From the NCBI RefSeq assembly GCF_963667045.1, contig NZ_OY762934.1:248001-312000 (forward strand): a DNA stretch of 64,000 bases. The letters are read 5' to 3'. This DNA comes from an uncultured Cohaesibacter sp. (lineage in GTDB: Bacteria > Pseudomonadota > Alphaproteobacteria > Rhizobiales > Cohaesibacteraceae). Each line of letters opens with the position of its first letter. Position 1 is the stretch's first letter. Made by a program: the position numbers and the translations under genes. The notes beneath the pieces are model-generated. The model saw nothing but the letters and a program-made list of their open reading frames with translations. It had not been told where the DNA came from and did no database searches. Positions 17,980-27,732 of the stretch are shown here, piece after piece.

Positions 17980-19329
17980 ATGGCCAAGCACGCTCTGATT
18001 TTCACCTCGACTGATCTTGGCTTTGATACGCCGCAATGGGCTGATGTTCTCACCCAGGCCGACTTTGCTGTCTGGTCGCACTATGCCTTTTCCGAAAAGC
18101 CGATTGATGCGGTCTCGCAAGCGTCGGGCATTCTGCTGGTCGATCTCTTCGATGTGAAGAGCGAAGACGTTGCAGCTTTTGTCGATCGGGCGGTGATGCT
18201 GCGCAAGGAGTACGGGTTCTCCGATGCGCGGGTGCCGATGGTGGCCATTGCGGATGCAGCCATAGCGCTGACCGAAGAGCAGATGAAGCCCTTTGCCGAC
18301 ATTCTGAAGCCGCCCCTCACCCAGGATCTCATCGCCAACCGGCTAACCTCCCTGATGCGACTGGCAACGATGCGGCGTGAGGCTGAACGCCGGTCTCTCA
18401 CCTTCAAGCGGTTCGGGGTCGGGCTGCCAGTCGTTCCGCCGCCGCGGGATCTTGACAGCCAGAGCCTTCTCTATCTCGGCGCGGGTGCTGCCTTTCTGCC
18501 GGTTCAGGTTGCCTTGCCGGAAACGGTCGAGACTGTTGCCGCGCTAACCCCGTCGATGGCGATGCATTATTTGGACGCCAAGCCGTTCGATGCTCTGGTT
18601 GTGGAGCTTAGCGACTATAACGAGCATCTGATCGAGTTCATTGCAGACCTGCGCCGCAACCCCAATTATTTCTCCTTCCCGATTATCCTTGTCTGTCACA
18701 AGCGGGCCGTTCAGGACGGGTTGGCGGGGCTTGCCGCCGGGGCAAACGACATCGTCTCCTTCCCCTTCTCCGAGCGCTTCTTCGAGAACCGCTTTGACAT
18801 TCTGGTGCGTGAGGAGCGCTATCGGCTGCAATTGCGCAAGATCTTTTCTGAAGCCCGCCTGCTGATGCCGACGGATGCTGTCACGCGGCTTTATTCGGAA
18901 GAGTTCCTCAAGTCGCATCTGGAGGTTTTGCAGCAGGAAGATGCTGGCGCTTCGGTGACCTTCGTGGGGTTTGATCTTTCGTTTGATGCCGTGCATGACA
19001 AGCGTGGCGGTGATCGTCTGCCGCCGGCTCTGTTGGCCAAGGTAGGCCGCCTTATCTCGTCGCTGATGCGGGCGGAGGATCTCTTGGCGCGGCTGGACAA
19101 TGGCTTCATGGTCGGCTTTTTCCCCGATACCGACCTGTTCGAGGCGCGTTTGGCGCTGCAGCGTATCCGCTCGATTGTCCAGCTTAGCCCCTTTGTCGAA
19201 CAGCATTCGGAACGGGCGGTCTATGTGTCGCTCGACTTCTCCCTGCATTATTGCGACACGCGCAGCCCGGAGTTCAATGTCGAGCGGATCCTCAGGGACC
19301 TGTTCGAGAACCCGGTCGTCCGCTTCTGA
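17980..19329 (+). CDS. Receiver-receiver-GGDEF protein with degenerate output domain (PopA/PleD-like)
   Basis: Protein of 449 residues. Residues about 1-130 resemble a response-regulator receiver, with LVDLFD as the possible acceptor strand and DILKPPL holding the conserved Lys-Pro. Residues about 150-285 resemble a second receiver in which the acceptor Asp reads Glu (VVELSD) and the Lys is gone (SFPFSE). Residues 300-449 follow the GGDEF fold (MRAEDLLARLDNGFMVGFFPDT), but the active-site GGDEF reads DNGFM, so cyclase activity is very unlikely. The architecture is that of PleD and PopA of Caulobacter, where PopA is a degenerate c-di-GMP effector. Function here is inferred. Confidence 0.75.
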   Translation: MAKHALIFTSTDLGFDTPQWADVLTQADFAVWSHYAFSEKPIDAVSQASGILLVDLFDVKSEDVAAFVDRAVMLRKEYGFSDARVPMVAIADAAIALTEEQMKPFADILKPPLTQDLIANRLTSLMRLATMRREAERRSLTFKRFGVGLPVVPPPRDLDSQSLLYLGAGAAFLPVQVALPETVETVAALTPSMAMHYLDAKPFDALVVELSDYNEHLIEFIADLRRNPNYFSFPIILVCHKRAVQDGLAGLAAGANDIVSFPFSERFFENRFDILVREERYRLQLRKIFSEARLLMPTDAVTRLYSEEFLKSHLEVLQQEDAGASVTFVGFDLSFDAVHDKRGGDRLPPALLAKVGRLISSLMRAEDLLARLDNGFMVGFFPDTDLFEARLALQRIRSIVQLSPFVEQHSERAVYVSLDFSLHYCDTRSPEFNVERILRDLFENPVVRF

Positions 19330-19346
19330 CAGGCGGCACCTCATGC

Positions 19347-22300
19347 CTATTTTGCGCTGAGGGCCAGTCTTGCCAGCTGCGTCATGATCACAGCTGTGCC
19401 CTTTAGCCGGTCGGCAGATGATTTCCAGTCGCGTGCCAGGAAGACTTTCTGATCCGGACGGATCTTGGCCTGCGTTCCCTGCTCCGTGAGATACTGCACA
19501 AGACCGACCGGGTTGGCGAACTCGTTGTTGCGGAAGGATACGACGGCACCCTTCGGCCCGGCATCGATTTTTTCGACATTGGCCTTGCGGCACAGACCCT
19601 TGATATAGACGATCTTGAGCAGATGCTTGACTTCCTCGGGCTGCGGACCAAAACGGTCAGTCAGCTCGGAGCCGAATTCATCGATCTCGTCTGCTTCCAC
19701 CAGATCGGCAAGGCGCCGATAGAGGTTGAGCCGCAATTGCAGATCATGGACGTAGCTGTCCGGGATCAGCACCGGTGTGCCGATGGAAATCTGCGGCGAC
19801 CACTTGTCTTCCATGATCGTCAGATCGCCGGAGCGCAGCGACGCCACGGCCTCTTCCAGCATCTGCTGATAGAGCTCGTAACCGACCTCCTTGACGTGAC
19901 CTGATTGTTCCTCGCCCAACAGGTTGCCCGCGCCGCGAATGTCAAGGTCATGGCTGGCAAGCTGGAATCCTGCGCCAAGGGTGTCGAGGCTCTGCAACAC
20001 CTTGAGGCGGCGCTCGGCGGTCGGCGTCAGGGTCTTCTTGGCCGGAACCGTGAAGAGCGCATAGGCGCGGGTCTTGGAGCGGCCAACGCGACCCCGCAAC
20101 TGATAAAGCTGGGAAAGGCCGAACATGTCAGCGCGATGGACAATCAGCGTATTGGCCGTCGGCACGTCGATGCCGGATTCTACAATGGTAGTGGAGAGCA
20201 GCACGTCGAACTTGCCGTCATAGAAGGCTGTCATGATGTCATCAAGCTGCCCGGCTGGCATCTGGCCATGGGCGACGGCAACCTTGACTTCTGGAACGTG
20301 CTCTTCAAGGAACCGCTGGATTTCGGCAATGTCGGAAACCCGCGGGCAGACATAGAAGCTCTGGCCGCCACGGTAGCGTTCGCGCAGCAGGGCCTCACGG
20401 ATGGTGAGCGCATCAAACGGCGAAATGAAGGTGCGCACGGCGAGACGGTCGACTGGCGGCGTGGCGATAAGCGAGAGTTCGCGCACACCGGTGAGTGCAA
20501 GCTGCAAGGTCCGCGGAATCGGGGTGGCGGACAAGGTCAGGACATGGACGTCGGCGCGCAGTTCCTTGAGGCGCTCCTTGTGCTTGACGCCGAAATGCTG
20601 TTCCTCGTCGATGATCAGCAGGCCAAGGTCGCGGAATTCGATGCTCTTGCCAAGCAACGCGTGGGTACCGATGACAATGTCGACGGAGCCGTCCTTGAGA
20701 CCCTTCTTGGTGTCGGACAGTTGTTTGGAGGAAACCAGCCGCGATGCCTGGGCGATATTGAGCGGGAACCCGACGAAGCGGTCGGCAAAATTCTTGTAAT
20801 GCTGGCGGGCAAGCAAGGTGGTGGGCACCACCACGGCGACCTGCTTGCCGTTCATGGCGGCGATGAAGGCGGCGCGCAGGGCGACCTCGGTCTTGCCAAA
20901 GCCGACATCACCGCAGATGAGGCGATCCATCGGACGGCCCGAGCCCATGTCGTCGAATACCTGCTCGATGGCGTTGAACTGGTCTTCGGTCTCGTCGAAC
21001 GGGAAGCGAGCGACGAATTCGTCATAGAGGCCTTCGGGCGGCGTGACGCGCTCGGCCTGACGCAGTTCGCGCTCGGCGGCAACCTTGATCAGCTGATCCG
21101 CCATCATGCGGATCCGCTCTTTCATCTTCGACTTGCGGGCCTGCCAGGCAACACCACCAAGCTTGTCAAGCTGGGCCTCGGTGTCTTCCGAGCCGTAGCG
21201 GGAGAGTAGCTCGATATTTTCAACCGGCAGGAACAGCTTGTCGCCGCCAGCATAGTGGATTTCAAGACAGTCGTGTGGCGCTCCGGCTGCATCGACGGTC
21301 TGTAGCCCCATGAAGCGGCCGATACCGTGCTCGATATGCACGACGATGTCGCCTTCAGAAAGGCTTGAGGCCTCGGTCAGAACGTCGGAGCTTTTCTTGC
21401 GGCGGCGCTTGTTGCGAATGAGGCGGTCGCCGAGGATATCCTGCTCGCCGATGACCACGTCGCGGTCGATGGCAAAGCCGCATTCCAGCTCAAGCACTGT
21501 GAGGCCGACCTGATTGGACTTGATGACCTGCCGCGCCTGCCATGTTTCATAGGGCACCAGCCCGGTCATCTCGTGGTCGGTCAGAACCTGATGCATGCGT
21601 TCGGCCGAGCCCGGCGTCCAGCAGGCGATGGTGACGCGCTTGTTGTCTTTCTTGAGGGCCTTGATGTGATCGATCAGCGCGTCAAAGACGTTGACATTCT
21701 CGGCGCTGCGTTCGGCCGCAAAGGTGCGCCCCTGCTTGCCGCCGAGATCAACGATGGTTTCCACCCCGGTTTCGGGGATGTCGAACGGAGACAGCCGCAC
21801 GCGCTTCTGGGTGCCGAGGATGCCAGTCCATGCCTCGCGGTCCAGATAGAGCAGATGCGGCTCGACCGGCTTGTAGGGCACGCCCTGATCAAGGCCGGAC
21901 TCAAGCATTTCCCTGCGGGCGGCATAGTGGTCCTTGATCAGTTCCATCCGTTCCTTGATGGCTTCATCGCTCAACGGGTCGAGAATGACCGGGGCGTCGT
22001 CGGTGAAGTCGAACAGCGTCTGCAGATCGTCGTTGAAATAGGGAAGCCAGTGCTCGATGCCCTGATAGCGATGACCGTTCGAGATGGCCTGATAGAGCAG
22101 ATCGTCGCGGGTCGAGGCGCCAAAATTGGAGGTGTAGCGGCGCCGGAAGCTGGAGATCGCCTCATCGGTCAGCACCACTTCGGAGGCGGAGACAAGGTCG
22201 ATGCCCTTGAGCTGGCCGACCGTTCGCTGGGTGTTCTGGTCGAACTTGCGGATGCTCTCCAGCGTGTCGCCGAAGAAGTCGAGGCGGACCGGTTCATCTG

Positions 22301-22850
22301 CGCCAGGCACGAACAGATCGACAATGCCGCCCCTGACCGCATATTCGCCATGTTCCCTGACTGTCGGAGTGCGCATGAACCCGTTGGTTTCCAGCCAGAC
22401 GATCAGCTCGTCCATGTCAACCGCGTTTCCCGGTTTGGCCGACCAGCTCTGTTTCTTGACAGAGGCCTTGCTGGGGACACGCTGCAGCATGGCGTTGACC
22501 GAAGTCAGCAGGATGACCGGGCTCGTGAAGCTGGCATAGGCCAGCCGCGACAGGGCCGTCATTCGCCGGGCCGAGATTTCCGCGTTTGGCGATACACGAT
22601 CGTAGGGTACGCAGTCCCACGCTGGCAGCGAAAGACAGGTGAGCTTTGGCGCGAAGAACTTGAGCGCTTCTTCCATGGTCGCCATGCGACGATCATCGCG
22701 GGCGATGTAGACCGCAGCCAGCGACTTGCCTGCCATCTGTTTGAGATGCGCTTCTGCGACTTCGGCAACAGCCAACCCCTCCAGCCCGTCAGGAACGTGG
22801 CTGACGTGAAGCATCATGGACTTGGCGAGGGCGTTGGCAATGGTGGTCAT
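19347..22850 (-). CDS. mfd: Transcription-repair coupling factor Mfd
   Basis: Large ATP-dependent DNA translocase (1167 residues) that removes RNA polymerase stalled at lesions and recruits UvrA. It has the UvrB-like N-terminal part, a CarD-like RNA polymerase-interacting domain (SEGDIVVHIEHGIGRFMGL at about 488), then helicase motor motifs: Walker A CGDVGFGKTEVALRAAF, DEEQHFGVKHKE, TLSATPIPRTLQLALTG, and QLRGRVGRSKTRAYALF. The C-terminal TRCF domain is complete. I chose ATG 22850 because the family starts near this point; the frame is open to 23021 but encodes no conserved sequence. It is the second gene after sdhE. UvrA is encoded further along in this window. Confidence 0.96.
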   Translation of the reverse strand: MTTIANALAKSMMLHVSHVPDGLEGLAVAEVAEAHLKQMAGKSLAAVYIARDDRRMATMEEALKFFAPKLTCLSLPAWDCVPYDRVSPNAEISARRMTALSRLAYASFTSPVILLTSVNAMLQRVPSKASVKKQSWSAKPGNAVDMDELIVWLETNGFMRTPTVREHGEYAVRGGIVDLFVPGADEPVRLDFFGDTLESIRKFDQNTQRTVGQLKGIDLVSASEVVLTDEAISSFRRRYTSNFGASTRDDLLYQAISNGHRYQGIEHWLPYFNDDLQTLFDFTDDAPVILDPLSDEAIKERMELIKDHYAARREMLESGLDQGVPYKPVEPHLLYLDREAWTGILGTQKRVRLSPFDIPETGVETIVDLGGKQGRTFAAERSAENVNVFDALIDHIKALKKDNKRVTIACWTPGSAERMHQVLTDHEMTGLVPYETWQARQVIKSNQVGLTVLELECGFAIDRDVVIGEQDILGDRLIRNKRRRKKSSDVLTEASSLSEGDIVVHIEHGIGRFMGLQTVDAAGAPHDCLEIHYAGGDKLFLPVENIELLSRYGSEDTEAQLDKLGGVAWQARKSKMKERIRMMADQLIKVAAERELRQAERVTPPEGLYDEFVARFPFDETEDQFNAIEQVFDDMGSGRPMDRLICGDVGFGKTEVALRAAFIAAMNGKQVAVVVPTTLLARQHYKNFADRFVGFPLNIAQASRLVSSKQLSDTKKGLKDGSVDIVIGTHALLGKSIEFRDLGLLIIDEEQHFGVKHKERLKELRADVHVLTLSATPIPRTLQLALTGVRELSLIATPPVDRLAVRTFISPFDALTIREALLRERYRGGQSFYVCPRVSDIAEIQRFLEEHVPEVKVAVAHGQMPAGQLDDIMTAFYDGKFDVLLSTTIVESGIDVPTANTLIVHRADMFGLSQLYQLRGRVGRSKTRAYALFTVPAKKTLTPTAERRLKVLQSLDTLGAGFQLASHDLDIRGAGNLLGEEQSGHVKEVGYELYQQMLEEAVASLRSGDLTIMEDKWSPQISIGTPVLIPDSYVHDLQLRLNLYRRLADLVEADEIDEFGSELTDRFGPQPEEVKHLLKIVYIKGLCRKANVEKIDAGPKGAVVSFRNNEFANPVGLVQYLTEQGTQAKIRPDQKVFLARDWKSSADRLKGTAVIMTQLARLALSAK

Positions 22851-22956
22851 GGCAGGAAAAGGTCGCGTGTGTGAATGCAAAAGGCGGACAGGCTCTGTAG
22901 CAGCTAAAGGTCTTGTCCGCCAGCTTGGCAAAAAGCAATTTAAGGGCCGTAAGGGC

Positions 22957-23256
22957 TCAGAGAAGGCCGGACTCGAAATTCTTGTGGTAGTTCTTGATCC
23001 GGTGGAACAGCGGGCAGTCAAAGGCTTCTGGCACAGGCAGCTCGTTGGTGAACCACTGCATCAGGTCGCGGTCATGCTGGTCCATCAGCATTTCCAGCTG
23101 GTCCAGTTCCTCGTCAGTCAGATTGTCGAGCTCGTTGTCGACGAACCGTCCCAGCATCAGGTCCATTTCCTTGATGCCCCGGTGCCAGGCACGCATGAGA
23201 ATCTTCTTGTGCCGTACATCCAAACCTTCGCTGCTGCGGGTCGTGCCGTGGGACAT
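22957..23256 (-). CDS. sdhE: Succinate dehydrogenase assembly factor SdhE
   Basis: Small protein (99 residues) that helps attach FAD covalently to SdhA, and is the bacterial relative of mitochondrial SDHAF2/Sdh5. The Sdh5 fold is seen in MRAWHRGIKEMDLMLGRFVD (the conserved RG-x-x-E-x-D motif), followed by TDEELDQLEMLMDQHDRDLMQW. Upstream of mfd on the same strand with 106 nt between, and divergent from recG. This order (recG, sdhE, mfd) is common in alphaproteobacteria and supports the call. Confidence 0.93.
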   Translation of the reverse strand: MSHGTTRSSEGLDVRHKKILMRAWHRGIKEMDLMLGRFVDNELDNLTDEELDQLEMLMDQHDRDLMQWFTNELPVPEAFDCPLFHRIKNYHKNFESGLL

Positions 23257-23438
23257 GGTCGTTTGCTCCTTTAGGGCTTAGTCACTTGTTGACCCTGTAT
23301 AACCACTGTGAGGCAGCTTGTCAGCCATTGATCGATAGTCTATCACAAAACAAAAGGAGAACATGTATTGACGCCGCCCCCTGAGTTGGCCATGGTTGGC
23401 GTAAATGCACGCCAATTCACGGAATCAGATCTCGACCG

Positions 23439-25544
23439 ATGCGCCCCGACCGTCTCAACAGCTATTTCGCTTCCCTGACGACCCTCAAAGGGGTGGGGCC
23501 GAAAATCGGTCAGGCCTTCTCTCGGCTTTTGCGCGGCGATGTGTTGCAGCCGAGCCGTCGGATCGACCTGCTGTTGCACATGCCCGTGGCTGTCATCGAC
23601 CGCAGTTTGCAGCCATCCCTTGCGGAAGCGCCGGACGGGTTCATCGTTACGCTGCGCCTGACGATCGACAAGCATTTGCCGCCCCCCCGAAACAATAAGC
23701 GCGTTCCCTATCGCGTGCTTGCCCATGACGAGACAGGCGAGATTACCCTTACCTATTTTCACGCCAATGGCGGCTATCTGGAACGGCAGATGCCGGTTGG
23801 CTCTGTCCGGTTTGTCTCAGGCAGGCTTGAGCGCTTCAATGGCGTCCCGCAGATCACCCATCCCGACCATGTGGTTGATGAGGATGATTTAGCCTCGATG
23901 CCATTGATCGAGCCGGTCTATCCGCTCACCGCCGGGCTTTCTGGCAAGGTGGTGCACAAGACGGTCCTGGCCTGCCTTGAAGAGATGCCGCCGCTGCCCG
24001 AATGGCAGGAAAAGGCGCTGCTTGATCGCGAGCACTGGCCAGCTTTCCACGAAGCGCTCGAGCGCATCCACAATCCGATCGGGTTGTCCGATCTCGATCT
24101 TCTTTCCCCGGCGCGGCGCAGGATCGCCTATGACGAATGTCTTGCCAGCCAGTTGGCCCTGTCGCTGGTTCGCAGCAATGTCAAGAAGGCCAAGGGGCTG
24201 GCGCGGCAATGGGACGGAAAGCTCAAGGGCGCCCTGATCGATGCCCTGCCCTTCACGTTGACCGGCAGCCAGCAACAGGCAATCGCCGAGATCGAGGCCG
24301 ATCTGGCCTTGCCGGAACGCATGCTGCGGCTGGTTCAGGGCGATGTCGGCAGTGGCAAGACCATGGTGGCGCTGATGGCGGCGGCCGATGTCATCGAATC
24401 CGGTGCTCAGGCGGCAATGATGGCACCGACCGATCTTCTGGCGCGTCAGCATTATCAGTCCGTTCGCAGCCTTTGCGAGACGGTCGGCATTCGGGTTGCC
24501 GTGATGACGGGCAAGGACAGCACCGCAGTCAAGCGACAGATCCTGCAGGCGCTTGAGAAGGGGGATATCGATTTTCTGATCGGCACCCACGCGCTGTTCC
24601 AGCAATCGGTGGTGTTTGCCGATTTGGGACTGGCAATTGTCGATGAACAGCATCGGTTCGGCGTTCACCAACGCCTGATGCTGTCGGACAAGGGCGTTGC
24701 GACGGACCTTCTGGTGATGACGGCTACGCCTATCCCGCGCACGCTGGTGTTGACCCACTATGGCGATATGGATGTGTCGCTGCTGACCGAGAAACCCGCC
24801 GGACGCAAGCCGATCGATACACGGACCATGTCACTGGACCGGCTCGGGGAGCTGGTGTCCCGCCTTGCCGCACAGCTTGAAAAGGGTGCCAAATGCTACT
24901 GGGTTTGCCCGCTGGTGGAAGAATCCGAGCTGCTTGATGCGACGGCTGCCGAAGAGCGGCACGAGAGCCTCAAGGCCGTCTTCGGCCATCGGGTGGAGCT
25001 CATTCACGGGCGGATGTCGGCGGAGGAGAAGAAATCCGCCATGGACCATTTCAAGGATGGCGACGCGCAAATCCTCGTGGCGACGACGGTGATCGAGGTT
25101 GGCGTCGATGTGCCCGAGGCAACCATCATGGTGATCGAACATGCCGAGCGGTTCGGGCTGGCCCAGTTGCACCAGCTGCGCGGTCGTGTTGGCCGTGGCG
25201 ACAAGGCCTCTTCCTGCATCCTGCTGTTTCAGGGGCCGCTCGGTTCGGTCGCCAAGGAACGCCTCAACATGATGCGGGAGACCGAGGACGGGTTTCGTAT
25301 TGCCGAGGCCGATCTGCGACTGCGTGGCGAAGGCGATGTTCTGGGTACAAAGCAGTCCGGCATGCCCGGCTTCAGGGTGACGGATGCCGAGGCGCACAAG
25401 GATCTGATGGAGATGGCGCGCAAGGAAGCCCGGCTGATCGTGGAAATGGATCCCGGTCTTCGGGGCAAACGTGGGGATTCCTTACGGGATCTACTCTACC
25501 TGTTCGGTCGAGACGAAGCCATCCTGCTGCTGAAAGCTGGCTGA
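23439..25544 (+). CDS. recG: ATP-dependent DNA helicase RecG
   Basis: Branch-migrating helicase (701 residues) that regresses stalled replication forks and processes Holliday junctions. The N-terminal wedge domain (LTTLKGVGPKIGQAFSRLL) is followed by an OB-fold, then helicase motifs: Walker A VQGDVGSGKTMVALMAA (about 302-318), VDEQHRFGVHQR (DEQH), TATPIPRTLVLT, and LHQLRGRVGRGDKASSC. The C-terminus is complete. It is transcribed away from sdhE-mfd, with a shared 180-nt control region, and ends 23 nt from the convergent DUF502 gene. Confidence 0.96.
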   Translation: MRPDRLNSYFASLTTLKGVGPKIGQAFSRLLRGDVLQPSRRIDLLLHMPVAVIDRSLQPSLAEAPDGFIVTLRLTIDKHLPPPRNNKRVPYRVLAHDETGEITLTYFHANGGYLERQMPVGSVRFVSGRLERFNGVPQITHPDHVVDEDDLASMPLIEPVYPLTAGLSGKVVHKTVLACLEEMPPLPEWQEKALLDREHWPAFHEALERIHNPIGLSDLDLLSPARRRIAYDECLASQLALSLVRSNVKKAKGLARQWDGKLKGALIDALPFTLTGSQQQAIAEIEADLALPERMLRLVQGDVGSGKTMVALMAAADVIESGAQAAMMAPTDLLARQHYQSVRSLCETVGIRVAVMTGKDSTAVKRQILQALEKGDIDFLIGTHALFQQSVVFADLGLAIVDEQHRFGVHQRLMLSDKGVATDLLVMTATPIPRTLVLTHYGDMDVSLLTEKPAGRKPIDTRTMSLDRLGELVSRLAAQLEKGAKCYWVCPLVEESELLDATAAEERHESLKAVFGHRVELIHGRMSAEEKKSAMDHFKDGDAQILVATTVIEVGVDVPEATIMVIEHAERFGLAQLHQLRGRVGRGDKASSCILLFQGPLGSVAKERLNMMRETEDGFRIAEADLRLRGEGDVLGTKQSGMPGFRVTDAEAHKDLMEMARKEARLIVEMDPGLRGKRGDSLRDLLYLFGRDEAILLLKAG

Positions 25545-25566
25545 CGCACGGCCTTGCCGCTCTGAT

Positions 25567-26403
25567 CTATTCGGCGACTTCCATCCGCTTGGATTTCGGT
25601 TTGCTGTCCTCGTCTGTCAATGTCACGTCATTTGCCGGGGACACATCCTTTGACGCGCCCCTGGAACCAAATTTCTTGTGTGCCTTGGGTTTGTCTTCCT
25701 CGGTCGCGTTTTTGGTAATGAACTTGGGCGTGACCAGACCAGCGGAAACGACGAGTTTGGCTGCATCCTCAACGCTCATGTCCAGCATGATGACGTCATT
25801 CTTTGGTACGAACAGCAGGAAGCCGGATGTCGGGTTCGGCGTGGTCGGCAGAAAGACGGAAATATAGCCGTCATGGTCGTCGCCGGGCTTGTCCCGGTCT
25901 TCAATCCGGTGCGCCACCTCGCCCATCGTTTCAGTGGCAACGAAAGCGAGTGCCCACAGGCCTCGGCGTGGATATTCGACGACGGCGGCCTTCGTGAAGG
26001 TCTTGCCTTTCTGGGACAGAGCCGTTTCGAAAATCTGCTTGAGCGCATTGTAGAGGTTGCGCACCAGCGGCATGCGACCGACGAAAATCTCGCCGAAGGT
26101 CAGTAGCGAGCGTCCGACGAAGTTGGCCGTCAGGAAGCCGAGAATCGTCAGGATCAGGAAGGAGAAGACAAGCCCAACACCCGGCACTGAGAATGGTAGG
26201 TAATTGTCCGGGTTATAGATATGCGGAATATAGGGTTTGACGGTAGAGTCAACCCAGCCGATGAATGCCCAGGTGATGTAGATCGTGATGCCGATTGGAG
26301 CAGCGATGACCAGGCCCATCAGGAAGTAGTTTCTGACACGGGCGCCAAAGGTCAGCCTGCCGCGTTCAATTGGGCCCTTCTTGTCTTCGTTCTTCGATGT
26401 CAT
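25567..26403 (-). CDS. DUF502 family membrane protein
   Basis: Conserved inner-membrane protein of 278 residues and unknown function. Two transmembrane segments lie at about 28-50 and 76-98. Between them are the family motifs WVDSTVKPYIP and SVPGVGLVFSFL. The DUF502 core continues with RMPLVRNLYNALKQIFETAL and ends near FVPKNDVIMLDMSVEDAAKLVVSAGL. The last 50 residues are charged and of low complexity, with Lys and Asp. Convergent with recG and separated from it by only 22 nt, with no obvious terminator. Confidence 0.88.
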   Translation of the reverse strand: MTSKNEDKKGPIERGRLTFGARVRNYFLMGLVIAAPIGITIYITWAFIGWVDSTVKPYIPHIYNPDNYLPFSVPGVGLVFSFLILTILGFLTANFVGRSLLTFGEIFVGRMPLVRNLYNALKQIFETALSQKGKTFTKAAVVEYPRRGLWALAFVATETMGEVAHRIEDRDKPGDDHDGYISVFLPTTPNPTSGFLLFVPKNDVIMLDMSVEDAAKLVVSAGLVTPKFITKNATEEDKPKAHKKFGSRGASKDVSPANDVTLTDEDSKPKSKRMEVAE

Positions 26404-26704
26404 CTGCGTTTGTTCCGTTCAATTCCGGCCTTTTGAGGTCGAAAACCAATTTTTTGACCACACCGCCCCTCCAGTCGCCAAGTGAGGACCAGTCAAGATA
26501 TGCTTGTTGGGTTGACGGCACGTCAAAATATTCTCGTCTGCCTATAAAGATAATGTGTCCGGTGTCTACTTAAAAGATGAAGAAATCAGTTTCCCGCCCG
26601 AATTATGTGCTAAGCATGTTGCAGTTGTTCGTCGGAATAAATATTTTTGGAGTTCATATTCCCTTTTTGAGGCGTCGGGCTGCGCTGTCAGCTGATGATT
26701 TGGT
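26404..26704. other. Intergenic region between divergent DUF502 and DUF454 genes
   Basis: About 300 nt, AT-rich towards the right. It must hold promoters for both genes, but no consensus sigma-70 pair with proper spacing could be picked by eye. No RNA gene or repeat was found. Confidence 0.4.
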
Positions 26705-27082
26705 ATGAAGCAGCTCAAGCGGCCTTTCTATTTCCTGTCGGGTCTGGCTCTCACCGCCATAGGCATTATCGGTGCCTTTCTGCCGGTGCTGCCTTCGACG
26801 GTCTTTTTCATCATGGCAGCTTTCTGCTTCACACATTCATCGCCACGTCTTGAGGCATGGATCCTCGATCATCAGCTGTTTGGACCGCCAGTCGTCGCGT
26901 GGCGCGAACATGGCGCGATCAGCCGCAAGGCGAAATATTTTGCCTTTGGCGGGATGGCCTACGGTTTTGTCATGTTTCTTCTGTTTGCGCGGCCGGGGGG
27001 CTGGCTGTTGCTCTCGGTGGGGCTGTTTTTTGCTGCCTCTGCGCTCTATGTCGGCACGCGACCGGATGGCCCGAAGGATTAG
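26705..27082 (+). CDS. DUF454 (YbaN) family small membrane protein
   Basis: Inner-membrane protein of 125 residues and unknown function. It matches the YbaN/DUF454 pattern: two close hydrophobic hairpins (about 8-42 with GIIGAFLPVLPSTVFFIMAAFCF, and 85-118), with SSPRLEAWILDHQLFGPPV and WREHGAISRKAKYFA between them. Its stop codon overlaps the stop of the convergent acetyltransferase gene (27079-27082). Confidence 0.87.
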   Translation: MKQLKRPFYFLSGLALTAIGIIGAFLPVLPSTVFFIMAAFCFTHSSPRLEAWILDHQLFGPPVVAWREHGAISRKAKYFAFGGMAYGFVMFLLFARPGGWLLLSVGLFFAASALYVGTRPDGPKD

Positions 27083-27663
27083 TGTTGAGGCTTATCCCTG
27101 CTGGCGTCTGATGCCTGGTGCGCGCGCAACTGGTTCCATTCTTCGCGCAGGATGCCGTAGCTCAGGGAGTCGAAATACTTGCCGTCAAGGATGCGGGCCT
27201 TGCGGTAGCAGGCTTCCAGCTTGAGGTCAATCCGTTCCGCAAGGGCCATCATGCCGGCATTGCCGGACCATGTGGTGAGGCCGATGCGCACAAGTGCGGG
27301 GCGTTCAGCCAGTTGCTGGTCGATCCAGAGTGGCAAGGCAACGGTTCCAATACCCCTGCCCCAGTCAGTCTGGTTGAACAGGACGATGCCGACCTCCAGC
27401 CAGTTGGTGCGCTGATCCTTCCAGTAATAGGAAACCTCGCCGAGGATGCGGCCGTCCTCTTCATCGAAAATCAGTTTGAAATTGAAGCTCGGGTTCGGCT
27501 TGGTCAGCTCAAAGCCGAATTCCATGATCTTCTTGTTCTGATCGGCTGCTGTTGGCATGCCCATATAGGGCCCGTTCAGGCGATGGTAGGCTTGTGTCGG
27601 AGCGATGAGCTTGCGGTATTGTGGTAGATCTTCAAGCTTGATGGGGCGGAGCGCGATCTTCAT
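27079..27663 (-). CDS. GNAT family N-acetyltransferase
   Basis: Acetyl-CoA-dependent acetyltransferase of the RimJ/RimL type (194 residues). It starts MKIALRPIKLEDLPQYRKLI, has the core strand ILGEVSYYWKD at about 73-83 and a pyrophosphate-binding loop written WGRGIGTVALPLWIDQ (about 100-115). The substrate is unknown. It stands between the convergent DUF454 gene and glmS, 69 nt from the end of glmS, and on the same strand as glmS, so low-level read-through from glmS is possible. Confidence 0.82.
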   Translation of the reverse strand: MKIALRPIKLEDLPQYRKLIAPTQAYHRLNGPYMGMPTAADQNKKIMEFGFELTKPNPSFNFKLIFDEEDGRILGEVSYYWKDQRTNWLEVGIVLFNQTDWGRGIGTVALPLWIDQQLAERPALVRIGLTTWSGNAGMMALAERIDLKLEACYRKARILDGKYFDSLSYGILREEWNQLRAHQASDASRDKPQH

Positions 27664-27732
27664 GGGACATTTCTTGTGCCCGCCTGCCCTTCTTGGGCAA
27701 GCAGGCTGTTTGAGAGGAACTTCAGACCCTCA

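Noticed and set aside
17980-19329. Active diguanylate cyclase
   Set aside because: GGDEF motif reads DNGFM, lacking the catalytic residues.
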